Source: JBFJVZ01 sp041623895 (GTDB taxonomy: Bacteria; Planctomycetota; Planctomycetia; Pirellulales; Pirellulaceae). Taken from it: 18,927 nucleotides of DNA. The stretch's first letter is position 1; every line of letters begins with the position of its first letter. The translations under genes were made by a program, and so were the position numbers. This document shows, piece by piece, positions 16,102 through 18,927 of this stretch. The DNA is taken from the NCBI GenBank assembly GCA_041623895.1, contig JBFJVZ010000103.1, forward strand, positions 1 to 18,927, given 5' to 3'. The notes beneath the pieces are model-generated. The model saw nothing but the letters and a program-made list of their open reading frames with translations, made no database searches and was not told the DNA's origin.

Positions 16102-16223
16102 CGCCTGTTCCGAGATTCGCTTGTCATTGAACCTTGACCGTCATTTTGGCGTTGAATTCCGACTTTTTGGCCATGAAGAGCATTGCTCAAGCCGTGGCAT
16201 AGCATTTGCCAAATACTTCGTTC

Positions 16224-17117
16224 ATGATTCGCATACGATTTCATGGTCGAGGTGGACACGGGACCAAGACTGCCAGCCGGATCGTCGGAACGGCAGCATT
16301 CTTGAGCGGTTATCAGGCTCAAGACTCACCGGTTTACGGTGCTGAGCGTCGCGGCGCTGCGGTGGTTGCCTTTACTCGCATCGACAGCGATCCCATTCTT
16401 GAACGGGGAGTGATCGAGCAACCCGACTTGATCGTGTTGGCTGATGAAACGCTACTGAACTCGCCTGAGGCTGGTGTTCTTGCTAATCAACAGTCTGCTG
16501 CAGCGATCTTTGTCAACACACAGAATTCCGGCTCACTGATCGATCAGTACGGAATCAAGCCTCCTGTTTTTTCGCTCGACTTAACAAGCCTGACAATGCA
16601 GACGCTGGGCTCCGCCAGCGCGCTCAGCAGTGGACTCGCGGCAGCCGCCGCGCGGATGAGCGGCATCCTCGAGATTGACCAGCTGGTCGCGGCGCTAGGC
16701 GAAGAGTTTTCGCAGCTGCATCTAAGCGGCCAGGAAATCGAAAAGAATGTTCAAGTCGCCGAAACAGTTTTTGAGCGGATCGCCGTCGCCACGATTCGCC
16801 CTGCCGAGCATGCGATCGAAGTCAAAATGGCTGAGATTCGCTACGACAATCCTGTGATTGCCGCACCAAGTGTTCTGCACGCCGGTAACGCGGTGGCAAG
16901 AGATACAGGATCGTGGCGTGTCGAGCGACCTGTTGTGGATCCGGACATCTGCACTCGATGTGGACTTTGCTTTGTGCGCTGTCCCGATGGGGCGATTGCG
17001 CTTGACGAAGACGGATTCCCGATCATCGACTACGACCATTGCAAAGGTTGCATGATCTGCCAGCAAATCTGTCCGCTCCGCGCCATCGATTCGGAAAAGG
17101 AGACGCGGGCATGGTAA
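16224..17117 (+). CDS. 2-oxoacid:ferredoxin oxidoreductase, fused gamma and delta (2x[4Fe-4S]) subunit
   Basis: This 297-aa protein joins two subunits of pyruvate/2-ketoisovalerate:ferredoxin oxidoreductase. Residues 1-190 are the gamma domain (IRFHGRGGHGTKTASRI at the start, SPVYGAERRGAAV at 35-47). Residues 235-297 are a two-cluster ferredoxin delta domain with C243/C246/C249/C253 and C273/C276/C279/C283. The complex decarboxylates a 2-oxoacid to acyl-CoA and passes electrons to ferredoxin. I chose the ATG at 16224 because the gamma fold starts immediately after it; an in-frame TTG at 16206 is possible, and neither has a clear ribosome site. The alpha gene begins inside the last seven bases of this one. 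Confidence 0.92.
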   Translation: MIRIRFHGRGGHGTKTASRIVGTAAFLSGYQAQDSPVYGAERRGAAVVAFTRIDSDPILERGVIEQPDLIVLADETLLNSPEAGVLANQQSAAAIFVNTQNSGSLIDQYGIKPPVFSLDLTSLTMQTLGSASALSSGLAAAAARMSGILEIDQLVAALGEEFSQLHLSGQEIEKNVQVAETVFERIAVATIRPAEHAIEVKMAEIRYDNPVIAAPSVLHAGNAVARDTGSWRVERPVVDPDICTRCGLCFVRCPDGAIALDEDGFPIIDYDHCKGCMICQQICPLRAIDSEKETRAW

Positions 17118-18349
17118 AAAAAATGCTGACCGGGAATGCCGCCGCCGCTTGGGGAGCCCGACTTGCCGATGTCGACTATGTTCCCGCGTTTCCGATTACG
17201 CCGCAGACCGAAATCATTGAATCGCTGAGCGGCTGGTTCGATGAAGGCGAGATGACTGGCAAGTTTGTCACTCTGGACAGCGAGCATTCAATGATCACGG
17301 CTGCCGGCGCGGCAGCCGCCACGGGCGTCCGCACCTTTACGGCAACGTCCAGCCAGGGATTGGTTTACGCGATGGAGGCGTTGTACACGGTGTCCGGCTG
17401 GCGAGTACCGATGGTGTTGGTCAATGTTTCCCGCGGCTTGTCCTCGCCGATCACGCTGGGTCCGGATCATAACGACGTGTTGGCCGCGCGCGACGCCGGC
17501 TTTGTGCAGTTGCATGCGGAAACCTGCCAGGAAGTATTGGACACGGTCTTGTTGGCGTATCGAATCGCCGAGGATGCGCGTGTCTCATTGCCGGTGATCG
17601 TCAACCTGGACGGATTCTATCTTTCCTTTACCCGCGAACCGGTCGAGATTCCCACTGCGGAGGCGGTCCGCGAGTTCTTGCCGCCGTTCCGTCCCAAGCA
17701 TCCCGTGTTTCGCGCGTCGCTGCCGGTCGCGCAAGGAGTCGCTGTGTTGGACGCCAGTTCCTACAGTTATTTTCGCTACCAGATGCACCGCGCGATGGAG
17801 AACGTGCTGCACGTTCATGCGGAAGCAGCGGATGAGTTTCAGCGAATCTTCCAGCGGCGTTACGACACGCTGGAAGCCTATCGAGTCGAAGACGCCGACA
17901 TCGTCATCGTGATGACGGGGTCGTTCGCGACCAAGGGCAAGACCGCCGTGAATCGCTGGCGTCAACAGGGACGTCGTGTCGGACTGGTCAGACCGCGGTT
18001 GATCCGCCCCTATCCGGCTGGCGACTTGGTCCGTGCGCTTTCCGCGCGATCCGCGGTTGGCGTGATTGATCAAAATCTGTCTCCCGGTTCGGGCGGAATC
18101 CTGTACCAAGAATTGGCATCAGCGCTGGCGACATGTTCGCAGCGACCGGCAGTGCTGCGATCGTTCATTGGAGGCCTTGGTGGCAAAGACATTAGCCAGG
18201 CAGAACTTGATCATGTGCTGCGAGTCTTAAGCGATTCTGAACCGACCCAATGCCCGACGATTCCGGAACTGCTGTTTACTGAGCAAGACCAGCAGCAAGT
18301 GCAACAGCGTTTGGCGATCGCCGGAAAACCTGTGGAGGTCGGGTCATGA
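17111..18349 (+). CDS. 2-oxoacid:ferredoxin oxidoreductase, alpha subunit
   Basis: This 412-aa protein carries the pyrimidine-binding domain of thiamine-diphosphate oxidoreductases: PAFPITPQTEI (25-35), DSEHS with E58 as the likely cofactor-contacting acid, ATSSQGL (78-84) and SRGLSSPI (107-114). The C-terminal half has the transketolase-C type fold (VIVMTGSFATKGKTA, then GVIDQNLSPGSGG). These features fit PorA/VorA; substrate (pyruvate or branched-chain 2-oxoacid) cannot be decided by eye. The ATG at 17111 is favoured by AAGGAG eight bases upstream and by the family's usual N-terminus; an earlier in-frame start at 17039 lies inside the gamma-delta gene. It overlaps the beta gene by ATGA. Confidence 0.93.
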   Translation: MVKKMLTGNAAAAWGARLADVDYVPAFPITPQTEIIESLSGWFDEGEMTGKFVTLDSEHSMITAAGAAAATGVRTFTATSSQGLVYAMEALYTVSGWRVPMVLVNVSRGLSSPITLGPDHNDVLAARDAGFVQLHAETCQEVLDTVLLAYRIAEDARVSLPVIVNLDGFYLSFTREPVEIPTAEAVREFLPPFRPKHPVFRASLPVAQGVAVLDASSYSYFRYQMHRAMENVLHVHAEAADEFQRIFQRRYDTLEAYRVEDADIVIVMTGSFATKGKTAVNRWRQQGRRVGLVRPRLIRPYPAGDLVRALSARSAVGVIDQNLSPGSGGILYQELASALATCSQRPAVLRSFIGGLGGKDISQAELDHVLRVLSDSEPTQCPTIPELLFTEQDQQQVQQRLAIAGKPVEVGS

Positions 18350-18927
18350 AAGTAAAACGCGAACATTACAAGTCGCTGAAAGATCTGCCGCGTGAAGAAT
18401 ATCTCACGCCGGGTTCGCCGATGTGCGCCGGCTGTGGTGGCCTGACGACGTTACGGCTGTTTCACAAGGTGCTGGGTGAAAATGTAGTGGTCGTCAATGC
18501 CGCGGGTTGTATGACCTTGTTGGCTGCCTTTCCCTACACTCCGCTGAAGTCTTCCTGGCTGTACACGACGATGAGTAGTGCGGCCGCCGGCGCGCAGGGA
18601 ATCCGTGACGCGCTGGACGTATTGATTGCGAAGGGAGAGCTGTCGATCGAGGACGATTTGCAGGTTTTGGTATTGGCGGGCGATGGTTCAACTTATGACA
18701 TGGGTCTGTCGGCGACATCGGGAGCCATCCACCGCGGGCTCGATTTCTGGTACCTCTGTTACGACAACGAAGCGTACGGCAACACCGGATTCCAAACGTC
18801 AAGTAGTTCGCCGCTGGGCTCGAGAACGGCGACCTCGCCTTCCGGCACCAGGCAAATCAAGAAAGACATCTTTGCCATTTGGCTGGCGCAGCATCCCCCC
18901 TATGTCGCCACAGTTTGCTCCCATGAA
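18346..18927 (+). CDS. 2-oxoacid:ferredoxin oxidoreductase, beta subunit (3' end beyond window)
   Basis: The first 194 codons are present and remain open at the right edge. Cys27, Cys30 (CAGC) and Cys55 (AAGCM) fit three of the four ligands of the proximal [4Fe-4S] cluster; the fourth would lie outside. The thiamine-diphosphate and Mg site is seen as GDGSTYDMG (112-120) with the downstream YDNEAYGNTG (139-148). The TSPSGT and later KKD and PPYVAT phrases are close to the pyruvate-type PorB pattern, which tilts me towards pyruvate as substrate, at modest certainty. The start is secure: GGAGG seven bases upstream and an ATGA overlap with the alpha gene. Confidence 0.93.
   Translation, partial: MKVKREHYKSLKDLPREEYLTPGSPMCAGCGGLTTLRLFHKVLGENVVVVNAAGCMTLLAAFPYTPLKSSWLYTTMSSAAAGAQGIRDALDVLIAKGELSIEDDLQVLVLAGDGSTYDMGLSATSGAIHRGLDFWYLCYDNEAYGNTGFQTSSSSPLGSRTATSPSGTRQIKKDIFAIWLAQHPPYVATVCSHE

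Larger units (their letters stand above)
15795..16223 (+). other. 429-base non-coding region before the oxidoreductase operon
   Basis: No convincing gene is present. The region holds two palindromic repeats (15871-15883 and 15891-15968) and two short dyads near 16061-16101, listed separately. From 16120 to 16223 I see nothing but repeated TTGA words, without a clear -10. The long distance to the first oxidoreductase codon leaves room for an unrecognised promoter and leader. Confidence 0.6.

Overview
This window most likely comes from a planctomycete chromosome (Pirellulaceae-like). This is an inference. It rests on the gene set (DUF4159, BatA-type and VWA membrane proteins, DUF58, MoxR, a secreted PA14/PKD/TPR protein), on the moderately high GC, and on intergenic palindromes of a kind I associate with planctomycete genomes. 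I see no rRNA, tRNA, CRISPR array, transposase or phage gene. All long genes look intact; the two outermost genes are cut by the window edges.

Layout. Positions 1-2000 (minus strand): the first 21 codons of an unknown gene at the left edge, a long imperfect inverted repeat, then a Tat-exported protein with two tandem DUF4159 domains. Positions 2281-8444 (plus strand): a small secreted protein, then a tightly coupled trio of VWA/GATase-like membrane protein, DUF58 protein and BatA-type membrane protein, the last two joined by ATGA stop/start overlaps. A repeat-rich convergent gap follows at 8445-8645. Next is moxR on the minus strand. It diverges from a plus-strand pair (9847-12790) coding for a 725-aa exported DUF2341-like/PA14/PKD/TPR protein and a 254-aa exported protein. 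A further convergent junction leads to a minus-strand pair, a class II glutamine amidotransferase followed three bases later by an ATP-grasp enzyme (15211-12848). A hemerythrin-like gene diverges from this pair. After a 429-base gap with two palindromic repeats comes a 2-oxoacid:ferredoxin oxidoreductase operon (fused gamma-delta, alpha, beta), which runs off the right edge.

How the genes may work together. MoxR, DUF58, BatA, VWA and DUF4159 are the usual parts of one envelope-associated MoxR-VWA system. Here they are split over three transcription units, and moxR points against the VWA operon. The PA14/PKD/TPR pair shares moxR's upstream region and is a candidate partner or client. The most interesting and least explained unit is the amidotransferase plus ATP-grasp pair, which looks like a two-gene amide- or peptide-bond module of unknown substrate. 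The oxidoreductase operon uses low-potential electrons and its class is generally oxygen-sensitive. The nearby hemerythrin could sense or buffer oxygen or NO, but that link is conjecture.
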